Shown piece after piece: positions 1 to 6,593 of a DNA stretch of 46,539 nt. Under the pieces are notes generated by a model. It ran no database searches and was not told the origin of the DNA. It was given only the letters and a program-made list of their open reading frames with translations. This stretch comes from a virus. Made by a program: the position numbers and the translations under genes. The DNA is taken from IMG/VR virus record IMGVR_UViG_3300036791_000263, positions 1 to 46,539 of that record; one strand, given 5' to 3'. How positions within the stretch are numbered: the first letter of the stretch is position 1; each line of letters begins with the position of its first letter.

Positions 1-224
1 CGAAGGTCTTTGAATCCTTCAGGCGCATCGTCTTGAACAGTCAGCCAAGCACAACCGCGCTCGTCAGCAGGTTTCAGGGTTGCTTCAACGCGAGAGACTC
101 CTGCCTCGTCCCAAGCATTCTGTATCAGCTCAAACACGGCAAATTCAATGCCCTTGCGTTTGAGTATTTTTGAGAGACCTGTTCGATCAATGTCGAACCA
201 AGTCGATTTGGTTTCATTTGTCAT
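1..224 (-). CDS. GHKL-type ATPase N-terminus (partial)
   Basis: This gene starts at ATG 224 and runs off the left edge, so only 74 residues are visible. They contain an N-box-like helix with E32, N36 and D39 (ELIQNAWDE) and a G1-like loop around D65-G70 (QDDAPEG). Both are hallmarks of the GHKL ATP-binding fold shared by MutL, Hsp90, gyrase B and phage rIIA-like proteins. The helix-loop spacing fits that fold. The role in the phage is unknown; an rIIA-like or MutL-like protein is possible. The start is fixed by a promoter-like element 5 bases upstream and by the Met-Thr-Asn-Glu opening shared with other early genes. Confidence 0.7.
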   Translation of the reverse strand, partial: MTNETKSTWFDIDRTGLSKILKRKGIEFAVFELIQNAWDEAGVSRVEATLKPADERGCAWLTVQDDAPEGFKDL

Positions 225-229
225 AGTCT

Positions 230-259
230 TCAATTTCGCACAAGTAGAAAAGTGTGCAA
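230..259 (-). promoter_or_regulatory. Early promoter/operator element copy 1
   Basis: Read on the minus strand: -35-like TTGCAC, an 18-base spacer ending TTTTCTACTTGTGCGA, and -10-like AATTGA. The -10-like box ends 5 bases before the ATG at 224, so a transcript would begin at or next to the start codon. The spacer core matches the other copies exactly; the -10 is the weakest of the set. Confidence 0.6.
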
Positions 260-272
260 GCGTTTTTTTGAA

Positions 273-380
273 TTATTTTTTGTCGATCATGCGGCGACGC
301 TGCCAGCTGTTCAGCGCGTGACCGAGAAACAGGCAGAGCGTTGGCACAACCGAGCAATAGATGACGAGAACGATTTTCAT
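273..380 (-). CDS. Small membrane protein, 35 aa
   Basis: A short gene whose ATG at 380 overlaps the stop of the upstream PLP enzyme gene as ATGA. It encodes one strongly hydrophobic segment (about residues 2-21, KIVLVIYCSVVPTLCLFLG) followed by a basic tail (QRRRMIDKK). This is the layout of a single-pass inner-membrane protein with its C-terminus in the cytoplasm. It closes the operon and lies just before the next early promoter. The function is unknown. The start overlap and the clean hydrophobic-then-basic pattern support it being real. Confidence 0.6.
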   Translation of the reverse strand: MKIVLVIYCSVVPTLCLFLGHALNSWQRRRMIDKK

Positions 381-1222
381 TTTCGTAGAGGTGCAGAGTT
401 TCCGACGACCCAGAAGAGCGTCTTGCCGCTGAGCTTGAGTTTGTCTTTCATGTAGGCAAAAGCCTTTGCTTCGTAGATTGGGTCGAGTTCGAGACCGTCG
501 ACCTCGACGTGCAGCTCGCGAGAATAAGGGTGCGACTTGTCGAGGTGAAGCTCATATTCCCACGCCCAACGGTTCGAGAGTTCTCCGATCCGTCGGTCGC
601 GGTCGACACCTGCGATCTGGATGCCGATGATGCGTTTCGGTTTGATGCCGAACAACTGCAGACCGAGCAGCGCGCCGCTCATGACGATGCCGCTGCCAAC
701 GGCGAAAACGATGTTGTCGATGTCTCTCGGCACGTTCTCAACCTGCTTGGCGGTCGATTGAACGATCGCACGCGGTGCGCCCACGGCGTTCATACCGAAA
801 TTGACGAGAAACGGATGCTCTGGCATCTTGTTGATTTGCGAATTGAGCGCTGACGTGTAGCCGAGCTTTGAGACGATGCGCACCTCAGCGCCAGCGCGTT
901 CGCACCAGCGCACAGTGCTGTGCTGTCGCGAGCGCTCGTTGCCCCCAATGGCAATGATGCAGTGCAGACCGAACTCGCGTGCCACGCGAGCGACGATTGC
1001 GCCCTGCGGCGAATGCACGCTTGTCGCTGTTGCGACGAAGCCGTTGTGATCGATGCTGATGCGTTCGAGCTTGTCCTCGAATAGAAAATTGCACTGGCGC
1101 AGCTTCGTGCCGTTGACCGGGACATCGTCGAACGGTTGCAGCAGGTCGTCACGCTTGAACAAGATGCCAGCGCGTTCTTCGACCGGTGTCAGTTCGCTCA
1201 GGTTGCGGATGCGCTCGCTCAT
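377..1222 (-). CDS. PLP-dependent fold-type II enzyme (ACC deaminase/D-cysteine desulfhydrase-like)
   Basis: A 281-residue protein starting at ATG 1222, which overlaps the previous stop as ATGA; a longer reading to 1291 is less likely. The region FKRDDL...NGTKLRQ matches the substrate and cofactor segment of the ACC deaminase/D-cysteine desulfhydrase family, with K40 the expected Schiff-base lysine. A Ser-containing loop (TSVHSPQGA) followed by a helix leading to GLHCIIAIGG, and a Gly-rich phosphate-binding loop (GSGIVMSGALLGL), also fit. Family members eliminate or deaminate small amino acids. The substrate here cannot be read from the sequence. PLP enzymes are unusual in phages; some take part in thymidine hypermodification, but no other genes of such a pathway are visible. 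It is coupled to the 1219-2118 gene. Confidence 0.8.
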   Translation of the reverse strand: MSERIRNLSELTPVEERAGILFKRDDLLQPFDDVPVNGTKLRQCNFLFEDKLERISIDHNGFVATATSVHSPQGAIVARVAREFGLHCIIAIGGNERSRQHSTVRWCERAGAEVRIVSKLGYTSALNSQINKMPEHPFLVNFGMNAVGAPRAIVQSTAKQVENVPRDIDNIVFAVGSGIVMSGALLGLQLFGIKPKRIIGIQIAGVDRDRRIGELSNRWAWEYELHLDKSHPYSRELHVEVDGLELDPIYEAKAFAYMKDKLKLSGKTLFWVVGNSAPLRK

Positions 1223-2118
1223 GTGACTGGATCCAAGATTCTGTAGATTTGACGACCACCTTCGTCTTGCCATTCTTTCGGGCCGCACCACGTCTGTTTA
1301 ACCCAGCGAGTCGAACCGCGTGCGTAGGTGTAGCGCTCATGGCGATAGGTGCGCCAGTGACCGCGCCGATCATGAGACATGCGCTTCAGTTCTTCGTCGC
1401 GATCGACGACAACGCGAGTGCCTTCAGCGACCTCTTTCTTGTTCGCCGGATGCCCGTGAGTGATCAGCGTGAAGTGAGTGCGCGAGCGCGTCCACTCGAT
1501 GCTCTTGCCTTGCTTGTTCGGGCGCACTTCGACAACGTGCGTTGACGGCATGCTCGCGTCGATCAGGAACGCAGCCACTGAGCCGATTGCTCCGGTGACG
1601 AGCTGCGAGATGCCTTGGCCAAGCGTTTCGTTGACTGGCAACCATTCGCCCTTCACACAAAGACTCATGTTGTAAAAGTAAGCACCATCTGCAGTGCCTT
1701 GAGGGTCGTGCCGCAAATTGCCGAGCAGCATGTAGAGAGGCAGCGGCATGTGCGGAGCAGGAGCTGTCTTGTGGTCCCAGAGTTCTTTGATCTCGACGAT
1801 GATAAAGAGTTCGTCGTGAGCTTTCGTGACGACCATGTTTGTGCGGTAGGTGCCATGACCAATCTCATTCTCGCCGTCTTTCCACGGCACAGCAGTCTCA
1901 GCGACTGCGATGCGAAACGTGTTGAACGGCATCGGCACCGCTTCGAGCGCCTCGATCTGTGGCGTCTTGGTCAGCTCGCGTTCATGCTCGTAGGTCGTGA
2001 CATAGTCGAAGAGCGGAGCTTTCTGCCAGTTACCGAAGACGCTCTGCGCGATGATCGGCGGATATGGATACGTCGCGAGCGCTCGCTCGATACCATCGTT
2101 GAAGGTGATCGGGTTCAC
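1219..2118 (-). CDS. Conserved-looking phage protein, 299 aa, function unknown
   Basis: It starts with GTG at 2118, overlapping the previous stop as GTGA, and overlaps the PLP enzyme gene as ATGA. The C-terminal third is rich in Arg, His and Trp (GHWRTYRHERY, then WVKQTWCGPKEW), a pattern seen in many uncharacterised phage proteins. The middle has a hydrophobic stretch (QLVTGAIGSVAAFLIDASM). I do not recognise a catalytic motif or an established domain name. Tight coupling to the PLP enzyme suggests that the two are made together. Confidence 0.75.
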   Translation of the reverse strand: MNPITFNDGIERALATYPYPPIIAQSVFGNWQKAPLFDYVTTYEHERELTKTPQIEALEAVPMPFNTFRIAVAETAVPWKDGENEIGHGTYRTNMVVTKAHDELFIIVEIKELWDHKTAPAPHMPLPLYMLLGNLRHDPQGTADGAYFYNMSLCVKGEWLPVNETLGQGISQLVTGAIGSVAAFLIDASMPSTHVVEVRPNKQGKSIEWTRSRTHFTLITHGHPANKKEVAEGTRVVVDRDEELKRMSHDRRGHWRTYRHERYTYARGSTRWVKQTWCGPKEWQDEGGRQIYRILDPVT

Positions 2119-2441
2119 TTGCGATCTGCAGCGATTTGATTTGCCCGCCAGCCAATCATGAGTCCGTCCACGTAGGCCATGGTAAGCGTCAAGAAAAGCT
2201 TGTGCTCGTCATCCGTCATTTTGACCATGACGGGGCGCGAAACACCGCTGATGTTAAGGCCGCGCGAAGCAGCGACGACGCACCTGAGCGCACGCTGTTC
2301 TGCGATGTAGTGAACGTCTTCGAGCTTTTGACCGAAACGCTCGCACGTTTCCTTTAGGCCATGCGTCTCGGCGTAGTTGTTGACTTCGCGCGCTGCCACT
2401 GCCAGCGGGTTGTCCGCCATGTCTGCCCGAATCGTGTTCAT
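2115..2441 (-). CDS. Hypothetical protein, 108 aa
   Basis: A mostly helical, soluble-looking protein. ATG 2441 overlaps the previous stop as ATGA, and its own stop overlaps the GTG of the next gene. There are no Cys clusters or known motifs. A hydrophobic helix near the end (LFLTLTMAYVDGLMIGW) may form a packing surface. Function unknown. Confidence 0.7.
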   Translation of the reverse strand: MNTIRADMADNPLAVAAREVNNYAETHGLKETCERFGQKLEDVHYIAEQRALRCVVAASRGLNISGVSRPVMVKMTDDEHKLFLTLTMAYVDGLMIGWRANQIAADRK

Positions 2442-2611
2442 TCGTTGTGCTTTCGCTGCGAATAGTCTCTGAGCCAGAGCGACGCTTTGAGCTGTTCATT
2501 GGCAAGCGCGAGCGATCTGGTCAGTTGCGCGATCAGTTGGCGCGTTCGCTTGATAGATTTACCAGCGTGAATGGCCGCAGACTTGCAGACTGGTTTGGTT
2601 AGGTTTTTCAT
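2438..2611 (-). CDS. Small basic protein, 57 aa
   Basis: A short gene from ATG 2611 whose stop overlaps the next ATG at 2441 as ATGA. The product is basic and probably one long amphipathic helix (GKSIKRTRQLIAQLTRSLALANEQLKA is the central part). No family is recognised. The overlap and the lack of a competing frame support it. Confidence 0.6.
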   Translation of the reverse strand: MKNLTKPVCKSAAIHAGKSIKRTRQLIAQLTRSLALANEQLKASLWLRDYSQRKHNE

Positions 2612-2636
2612 TTTCTTGGGTTTTGGGTTTTGGGTT

Positions 2637-2834
2637 TTATCGATTCGGGTCGCCGAATGATTTCATCCAGTAACTGAGGATGGTCGACGCGTCCTTTTTC
2701 GAGACACTGAATGCAGTCTCGACATACGGGCGGGCGCCGAACATATTCGTCTCGCCGCTTTTGCGCAGTTCATCGAGGAACGTGAGGTGCTCGTCAGTCA
2801 CGATGTTTGGTCGTTGTGTGGTTTCGTTTGTCAT
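2637..2834 (-). CDS. Small conserved phage protein, 65 aa
   Basis: It starts at ATG 2834 (MTNETTQ); an upstream extension to 2945 would run through a hairpin region and is rejected. The sequence HLTFLDELRKSGETNMFGAR...YWMKSF is a pattern I have met in small hypothetical proteins of many phages and bacteria, but no function is established. The first codons match those of other early genes, although no promoter element precedes it; a weak AGAAAG ribosome site does. Confidence 0.75.
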   Translation of the reverse strand: MTNETTQRPNIVTDEHLTFLDELRKSGETNMFGARPYVETAFSVSKKDASTILSYWMKSFGDPNR

Positions 2835-2856
2835 AAGTTTTGCTTTCTTGGTTTTT

Positions 2857-2897
2857 GGAGCGTGATTGCTCCGTTGCTGGCGTGACTCGGCACGCCA
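2857..2897 (-). terminator. Two small hairpins between early genes
   Basis: On the minus strand, a 7-bp stem (TGGCGTG/CACGCCA, 2878-2897) is followed by a 5-bp stem (GGAGC/GCTCC, 2857-2872) and then AAAAACC. There is no U-tract, so this is not a classical terminator. It could attenuate transcription, protect the mRNA end or mark a processing site between the genes ending at 2911 and starting at 2834. Confidence 0.3.
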
Positions 2898-2910
2898 AGC
2901 TGCGGAACCG

Positions 2911-3093
2911 TCAAACTGTTCGAATCGGCAAGCCGAGCATCTCAACTGCGCGTCTCATCCCGTCGACGTAGGGCTTATTGCGCCCGTCGTAACTTCGGTT
3001 GAGTCGTGCGATCTCTGCTTGCACGGCTAGGACGCTGTTGAGCGTCACGAACACTTTTTGGTTTTGAACTGCTTTGTGATCAGTCGTTGCCAT
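2911..3093 (-). CDS. Hypothetical protein, 60 aa
   Basis: It starts at ATG 3093, overlapping the end of the previous gene by 14 bases. The product looks like two helices joined by a turn (LNSVLAVQAEIARLNRSY, then YVDGMRRAVEMLG). The spacing recalls small helical regulators, but no family is recognised. Confidence 0.6.
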   Translation of the reverse strand: MATTDHKAVQNQKVFVTLNSVLAVQAEIARLNRSYDGRNKPYVDGMRRAVEMLGLPIRTV

Positions 3094-3322
3094 TTTCGTG
3101 TGTTTCCTTTCTTGTTGGTGGTTTGGTTTTTCTCAGCACGCATTCGTCAGCGCGACTCGCGCCAACGAGCGAATATTTTTTGCCTGTCTCGCGCTCTCGC
3201 ATCATGATGCAGATGCGCTGCTTGAAGTCGGCGACGCTCTCAGGTTGTCGTGTGGTGATCGATGCCTTGCGACCGTGACGCTTGTCCTCTTCGCTTTGCA
3301 GTATTGATGGAAAAGGTTTCAT
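3080..3322 (-). CDS. Hypothetical protein, 80 aa
   Basis: The start is ATG 3322 (MKPFPSILQ), chosen because it overlaps the upstream stop as ATGA. A strongly basic, polar product with a central segment PESVADFKQRICIMMRERETGKKYSL. No family is recognised. Confidence 0.6.
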   Translation of the reverse strand: MKPFPSILQSEEDKRHGRKASITTRQPESVADFKQRICIMMRERETGKKYSLVGASRADECVLRKTKPPTRKETHENGND

Positions 3323-3984
3323 TGAGCATCCCCCCAAAGCGCGTGATCTTCGCGCAGCTCGGCTTTCGCGAGCATCTCGTTTTCAAGATCATCGGCTTCG
3401 TCGCGTTGACCTTCGTCCTCGATCTCGACGTGAGAAATTTCAGGCGTCGGCTGAGATTTCGCGCCGTTGCTGTGCGCGAAGTATTTCGCACACACGGGCC
3501 CGATCGCTCCAGCGACGCTCTTGGCGGCTTTCAAGCTGCGACTGCAGACGATGCACTTTGAATACTTCGTCAAAAAATCAGCAGCGTCAGCCAAGTCCCA
3601 ACGATCGCTCTCGCTGAGCTTGTAGATCATCCCGGGGCGGTAGATCGCTTCGAAATCGACGACCTCGCCGTTCTCGGTCATGCGAGCTGGCGACTCGACG
3701 ATCTCTTTCGCATAGCAGCGCGTCTTGTCCTTGTTCGGTTTCACGACATAGACGCGATTGTCCTTGCGGAAAACGCCCATCGTCACCGTCACTTCAGATT
3801 TCGGTCGCAGCGTGTGACTTTCGAGCGCGACGTTTGTCGCAGGACTCGACATGCACTGGCCGTCGATGCAGCGAACGCCCGCGCCTTTTGTCCAGACGCA
3901 GCTTTGACCTTTGAAGATCACGCTGCCGCAGCGCGTGCATTTACCGTTGAACTTTGCTTTGATTGTGATTGATTCGTTTGTCAT
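3319..3984 (-). CDS. Zinc-binding protein with DUF6011-like C-terminus, 221 aa
   Basis: It starts at ATG 3984 (MTNESIT), 4 bases after an early promoter element. The N-terminus has a Cys set (CTRCGSVIFKGQSC...GVRC...GQC) typical of a zinc ribbon. Near residues 150-180 the motif CIVCSRSLKAAKSVAGAIGPVCAKYF (quoted in two parts: CIVCSRSLKAAKSVAG, AIGPVC) matches DUF6011 proteins, which pair two CxxC elements around an Ile-Gly-Pro loop. It is the first gene of a nine-gene operon running to 273. A nucleic-acid or protein adaptor role is likely but unproven. Confidence 0.7.
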   Translation of the reverse strand: MTNESITIKAKFNGKCTRCGSVIFKGQSCVWTKGAGVRCIDGQCMSSPATNVALESHTLRPKSEVTVTMGVFRKDNRVYVVKPNKDKTRCYAKEIVESPARMTENGEVVDFEAIYRPGMIYKLSESDRWDLADAADFLTKYSKCIVCSRSLKAAKSVAGAIGPVCAKYFAHSNGAKSQPTPEISHVEIEDEGQRDEADDLENEMLAKAELREDHALWGDAQ

Positions 3985-3988
3985 AAGA

Positions 3989-4018
3989 GTAAAATCGCAC
4001 AAGTAGAAAAAAAGTCAA
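3989..4018 (-). promoter_or_regulatory. Early promoter/operator element copy 2
   Basis: -35-like TTGACT, 18-base spacer with TTTTCTACTTGTGCGA, -10-like TTTTAC, then 4 bases to the ATG at 3984. It would start the 3984-to-273 operon with a leaderless transcript. Confidence 0.7.
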
Positions 4019-4064
4019 CACGAAAACGCAACTTTTTTCAACTTTTTATGGCACACCCGGGATG

Positions 4065-4077
4065 CTTGGACGCCAAT
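4065..4077. repeat. Left copy of a 13-bp inverted repeat
   Basis: CTTGGACGCCAAT here is the exact reverse complement of 4833-4845. The two copies bracket the three-gene unit 4112-4733 together with its promoter. Confidence 0.55.
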
Positions 4078-4088
4078 GACTTACGCGC

Positions 4089-4112
4089 AAAAACTCAGCG
4101 GGCGCAGTTTTT
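4089..4112 (-). terminator. Possible weak terminator after the 4112 gene
   Basis: A 7-bp A/T-dominated stem (AAAAACT at 4089-4095 with AGTTTTT at 4106-4112) encloses a GC-rich loop just past the stop of the 4112-4345 gene. On the minus strand it reads AAAAACT-loop-AGTTTTT. The stem is weak, but its place at the end of the operon fits termination. Confidence 0.4.
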
Positions 4113-4345
4113 CAGTCGTTGAAGATCGTGAAGAACGCTCGGTGCTGAGCATCGCCGTTGTAGTATTCGATCAGACCGTTGCCGACGTAGTGCTTTCGGA
4201 ATCGACCAAGACCTTCGACATCGAAGAACTCTGGCCATTCTCCGGGCTTGAGCAATAGCGACGACGCTTCAGCGCTGCCACGCAGAGTCTTGCTGCGCAG
4301 CGATGCCGGTGCTTCGTTGAAATCTGCGATCGTGATCGTTTTCAT
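4112..4345 (-). CDS. Hypothetical protein, 77 aa
   Basis: It starts at ATG 4345, overlapping the previous stop as ATGA; a longer in-frame reading to 4717 is an overlap with other genes and is rejected. The product opens with a beta-like MKTITIADF, and later has EWPEFFDVEGLGRFRKHYV, suggesting a small alpha/beta domain. No family is recognised. It is the last gene of a three-gene unit. Confidence 0.65.
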   Translation of the reverse strand: MKTITIADFNEAPASLRSKTLRGSAEASSLLLKPGEWPEFFDVEGLGRFRKHYVGNGLIEYYNGDAQHRAFFTIFND

Positions 4346-4533
4346 CGTTGTTGGCTCGTAAGGTGCCATGTATGGCAGAACGGGCAGCGATACTCTCGCG
4401 CTGGCTTGGCGCCATTGCCGCGAAGCGGCGCAACTGCGATCTGCGCGAGCGCGAACCTTGCCAACAGTCGCGACGCAAATTGGCGCTTGCCAGTCGCGTG
4501 ACAATAGGATTTGATTCGCACTCTGGGCATCAT
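4342..4533 (-). CDS. Small zinc-ribbon-like protein, 63 aa
   Basis: It starts at ATG 4533 (ATGA overlap with the previous stop). The C-terminal YRCPFCHTWHLTSQ matches a widespread type of short phage and plasmid protein in which a Cys-x2-Cys followed by Trp-His-Leu-Thr-Ser ends a basic helix; the cysteines and histidine probably bind zinc. Exact function is not established. Confidence 0.7.
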   Translation of the reverse strand: MMPRVRIKSYCHATGKRQFASRLLARFALAQIAVAPLRGNGAKPAREYRCPFCHTWHLTSQQR

Positions 4534-4733
4534 GGCAGCAGAAAGATTCTCCCGTTCTTGCGCATTGCCGGCACAGGCAAACCTTGTTGCCAGAATGCGA
4601 CCAGCTCGGCGTGACGAGCTTCGGTGAAAAATCGGGCGTTTGCGACCTCGCTGAGACCGACCGGCCGCGCATCGGATGCGTAACCGCCGCGGCGTTTGCA
4701 GTGGACGACGAAGCCATATTCGATCGCGTTCAT
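4530..4733 (-). CDS. Hypothetical protein, 67 aa
   Basis: First gene of the three-gene unit, starting at ATG 4733, 5 bases after an early promoter element. It contains SDARPVGLSEVANARFFTEA, then a hydrophobic-aromatic segment ending GRIFLLP. No motif is recognised. Confidence 0.65.
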   Translation of the reverse strand: MNAIEYGFVVHCKRRGGYASDARPVGLSEVANARFFTEARHAELVAFWQQGLPVPAMRKNGRIFLLP

Positions 4734-4738
4734 AAAGT

Positions 4739-4768
4739 GTAGATTCGCACAAGTAGAAAAGTTGTCAA
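4739..4768 (-). promoter_or_regulatory. Early promoter/operator element copy 3
   Basis: -35-like TTGACA (a full consensus match), 18-base spacer with the conserved core, -10-like ATCTAC, then 5 bases to the ATG at 4733. A large palindrome (4780-4810) lies directly upstream. Confidence 0.7.
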
Positions 4769-4779
4769 ACAGAGAATTT

Positions 4780-4810
4780 GAGAAATTTCAGCCGTCGGCC
4801 GAGATTTCTC
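4780..4810. repeat. 31-bp imperfect palindrome upstream of a promoter
   Basis: Position 4795 is the centre; 14 of 15 positions can pair when one G-T wobble is allowed, with outer arms GAGAAAT/ATTTCTC and inner GCCG/CGGC. It lies 12 bases upstream of the -35 of copy 3. It could be an operator or an RNA hairpin. No U-tract follows on either strand. A close copy (27 of 31 bases) sits inside the gene at 3432-3462. Confidence 0.5.
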
Positions 4811-4832
4811 TTGCGTTGAAAAGACAAGGCAA

Positions 4833-4845
4833 ATTGGCGTCCAAG
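4833..4845. repeat. Right copy of a 13-bp inverted repeat
   Basis: ATTGGCGTCCAAG, the exact reverse complement of 4065-4077. The 4811-4980 stretch around it has no convincing gene; it also holds a 7-bp inverted pair CATAAGT/ACTTATG. Confidence 0.55.
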
Positions 4846-4980
4846 TCGGTGCATAAGTAAGCCTCAGAAATACGACTTATGACGACTTGCGGGTTCGCGC
4901 CGGTGCTGCAGATTTGAAGGCAACAAGGTTAAGGCGGCGCACCGTGACGTTTGAGTGAAGCGCCGAGCGCGCGGTGCGTC

Positions 4981-5023
4981 CAAACAAAAAGTGCGCACGA
5001 TCGATTTCTCGAAACGTGCGCAC
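4981..5023 (-). terminator. Rho-independent terminator after the DUF932 gene
   Basis: On the minus strand: a 9-bp stem (GTGCGCACG at 5015-5023 pairing with CGTGCGCAC at 4991-4999), a 15-base loop, then TTTTTGTTTG. The GC-rich stem plus U-tract, about 40 bases past the DUF932 stop, is the clearest terminator in the window. Confidence 0.8.
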
Positions 5024-5061
5024 CCTGTTTTCAATCAGTCGATGGCTGCTGTCAATGACGT

Positions 5062-6267
5062 TTATTTCGTCGCGAGCACAAGTGCCGGCTCCTTGATGAT
5101 CTTACCAGCAAGCGATTCGAGATCGCCCGCGTCATCAGGGTCGACGATGTCTTGCGCGAGACGCGACACAGCTTGGGCGAACCCAAAGCGGGTCTGATCG
5201 TAGTCACGCAGGAAGTAGGTCATCAGCGCCTCACGCTGTTCTTCGTTGACTGCGCCAATCGCAACGATGTTGTCGATCGCTGCGCTCGGGCTTTCGACCT
5301 TGTCAGCTTGCGCTGCTTTCGCTTTCGCGACCATCGCGGCAAACTTGTCTTGATCGAACGCTGCGCGAATTGCATCGCGCGCTTTGAGCATGATCGCTTT
5401 CGTCTCGGCGCTGATCGTCTCTTGAGAGAAAATTCCCTCTTCGAGGCGCTCACCGAGATGCACGCGGGAAACAACCGTTTCGAGCGTCGCGACGTTGAAG
5501 CAGATGCCCATGAGGATTCCGATGCGAACATGGAACCCGCCGTGACCTGTCTCGCTGTTGAGCACAGTCACAACTGGGTGAATCGTGCCTTGACCGCCCG
5601 GCAGCTCGTCTTTGATGCGAGCACCGAGAATCGTCTTGCCCATCAGTTCCTTGTTGCCGATCGCGCCGGCATACCAACTGCCCTGCGGCCCTGAACGCTG
5701 CACGATGTCGATTTTGTCCCAGACTTGCTGAGTCGTGAACTTGATGCGCATGCGCTTGTCGCTCAGGTCGGCTTCGAACACTTGCGCGTCTTTTTTGCGC
5801 GCCTCATCGAGGCACGTAAACGCCATGTCGAAGTTATCGATCACGCGGTAACCGTTCGAGAGCCACGCGCGCACTTCGTTGTCGAGGCAGCGCACGAGGC
5901 GTTTCTTCGGGTCGTCGGCGTGCAGACCGTTGACGAGGTCTGCGAGGCGGTTCGGGCGCTCAGTCATGAGCGTGTCGAAGAACCGCGTTGGAATCGGTGG
6001 ACTGCACTTTTCGGCGAGCTGATGATATGCAGCGCGTTTCATCATCATTGCACCTTCGGGCATCCACTCGAATGCCTGCCCAGTCACCGGGATGATCTTG
6101 ATGCCGCCGTTCGCTTCGACTTTCAGGTGTCGCACGTCGGCGACGAAGTCGATGCGCGAATTTTTCTGGCGCTCAAGCTCAGTGACGAGCTGGTTCAGAG
6201 TGCCGCGACCCTTCCAAGAGTCGTTGAACTCTGCGACTGTTTCATTGGTTTTTTCTGTATTTTCCAT
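5062..6267 (-). CDS. DUF932 phage/plasmid-type protein, 401 aa
   Basis: Starts at ATG 6267 behind an AGAAAG-like ribosome site. The sequence RAWLSNGYRVIDNFDMAFTCLDEA (quoted in part: WLSNGYRVIDNFDM) and the following strands match DUF932, a family found in phages, plasmids and integrative elements. Length is within the usual range of about 300-400 residues. Family members are of unproven biochemistry, often found near replication and recombination genes, so a DNA-processing role is inference. It is followed by a strong terminator. Confidence 0.75.
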   Translation of the reverse strand: MENTEKTNETVAEFNDSWKGRGTLNQLVTELERQKNSRIDFVADVRHLKVEANGGIKIIPVTGQAFEWMPEGAMMMKRAAYHQLAEKCSPPIPTRFFDTLMTERPNRLADLVNGLHADDPKKRLVRCLDNEVRAWLSNGYRVIDNFDMAFTCLDEARKKDAQVFEADLSDKRMRIKFTTQQVWDKIDIVQRSGPQGSWYAGAIGNKELMGKTILGARIKDELPGGQGTIHPVVTVLNSETGHGGFHVRIGILMGICFNVATLETVVSRVHLGERLEEGIFSQETISAETKAIMLKARDAIRAAFDQDKFAAMVAKAKAAQADKVESPSAAIDNIVAIGAVNEEQREALMTYFLRDYDQTRFGFAQAVSRLAQDIVDPDDAGDLESLAGKIIKEPALVLATK

Positions 6268-6294
6268 TTGGTTTCTTTCTTGTTTTGCAGGTGT

Positions 6295-6381
6295 TTAATC
6301 CAGTTCCCGCTTCTCTGGTTTCTCAGTTGCCCGCCGCCCGCGCTCATTGACGAGCGCGAGACGACGAGTGAGGAAATTCAT
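6295..6381 (-). CDS. Possible 28-aa basic peptide
   Basis: ATG 6381 overlaps the previous stop as TAATG, a common coupling arrangement. The product (MNFLTRRLALVNERGRRATE and eight more residues) is basic and helical. It is too short to identify and could be a chance reading. Confidence 0.35.
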   Translation of the reverse strand: MNFLTRRLALVNERGRRATEKPEKRELD

Positions 6382-6593
6382 TATCCTGTCTGCACGATGC
6401 CGAAGCAGTCGGTGCACATCCAACCGTGACTACCGATTTTTGAGCTGCGGTAGTAAACGATGCGATCGAGAGCGCTGTTGCACCTGCACCACTCGTCTTT
6501 GAGCAGTCGGTAGTTGTGATTAGCCGCTTCGAGGTGCGCAGGTGAATCGTCCATCGCATCAGTGCGAAGGCGTTGAGTTTGGTTCTTTGTCAT
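6381..6593 (-). CDS. Hypothetical protein with Cys pairs, 70 aa
   Basis: Starts at ATG 6593 (MTKNQ), 3 bases after promoter-like copy 4; it also overlaps the previous stop as ATGA. The Cys pairs EWCRCN and GWMCTDCFG, about 35 residues apart, suggest a zinc ribbon. A small nucleic-acid or protein adaptor is plausible. Confidence 0.65.
   Translation of the reverse strand: MTKNQTQRLRTDAMDDSPAHLEAANHNYRLLKDEWCRCNSALDRIVYYRSSKIGSHGWMCTDCFGIVQTG

Noticed and set aside
4955-5197. Rightward 80-codon frame over the terminator
   Set aside because: It crosses a strong leftward terminator and the DUF932 gene end, and has no family or ribosome site.
5725-6429. Rightward frame of about 234 codons opposite the DUF932 gene
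   Set aside because: Antisense shadow; the DUF932 frame has recognisable family sequence.
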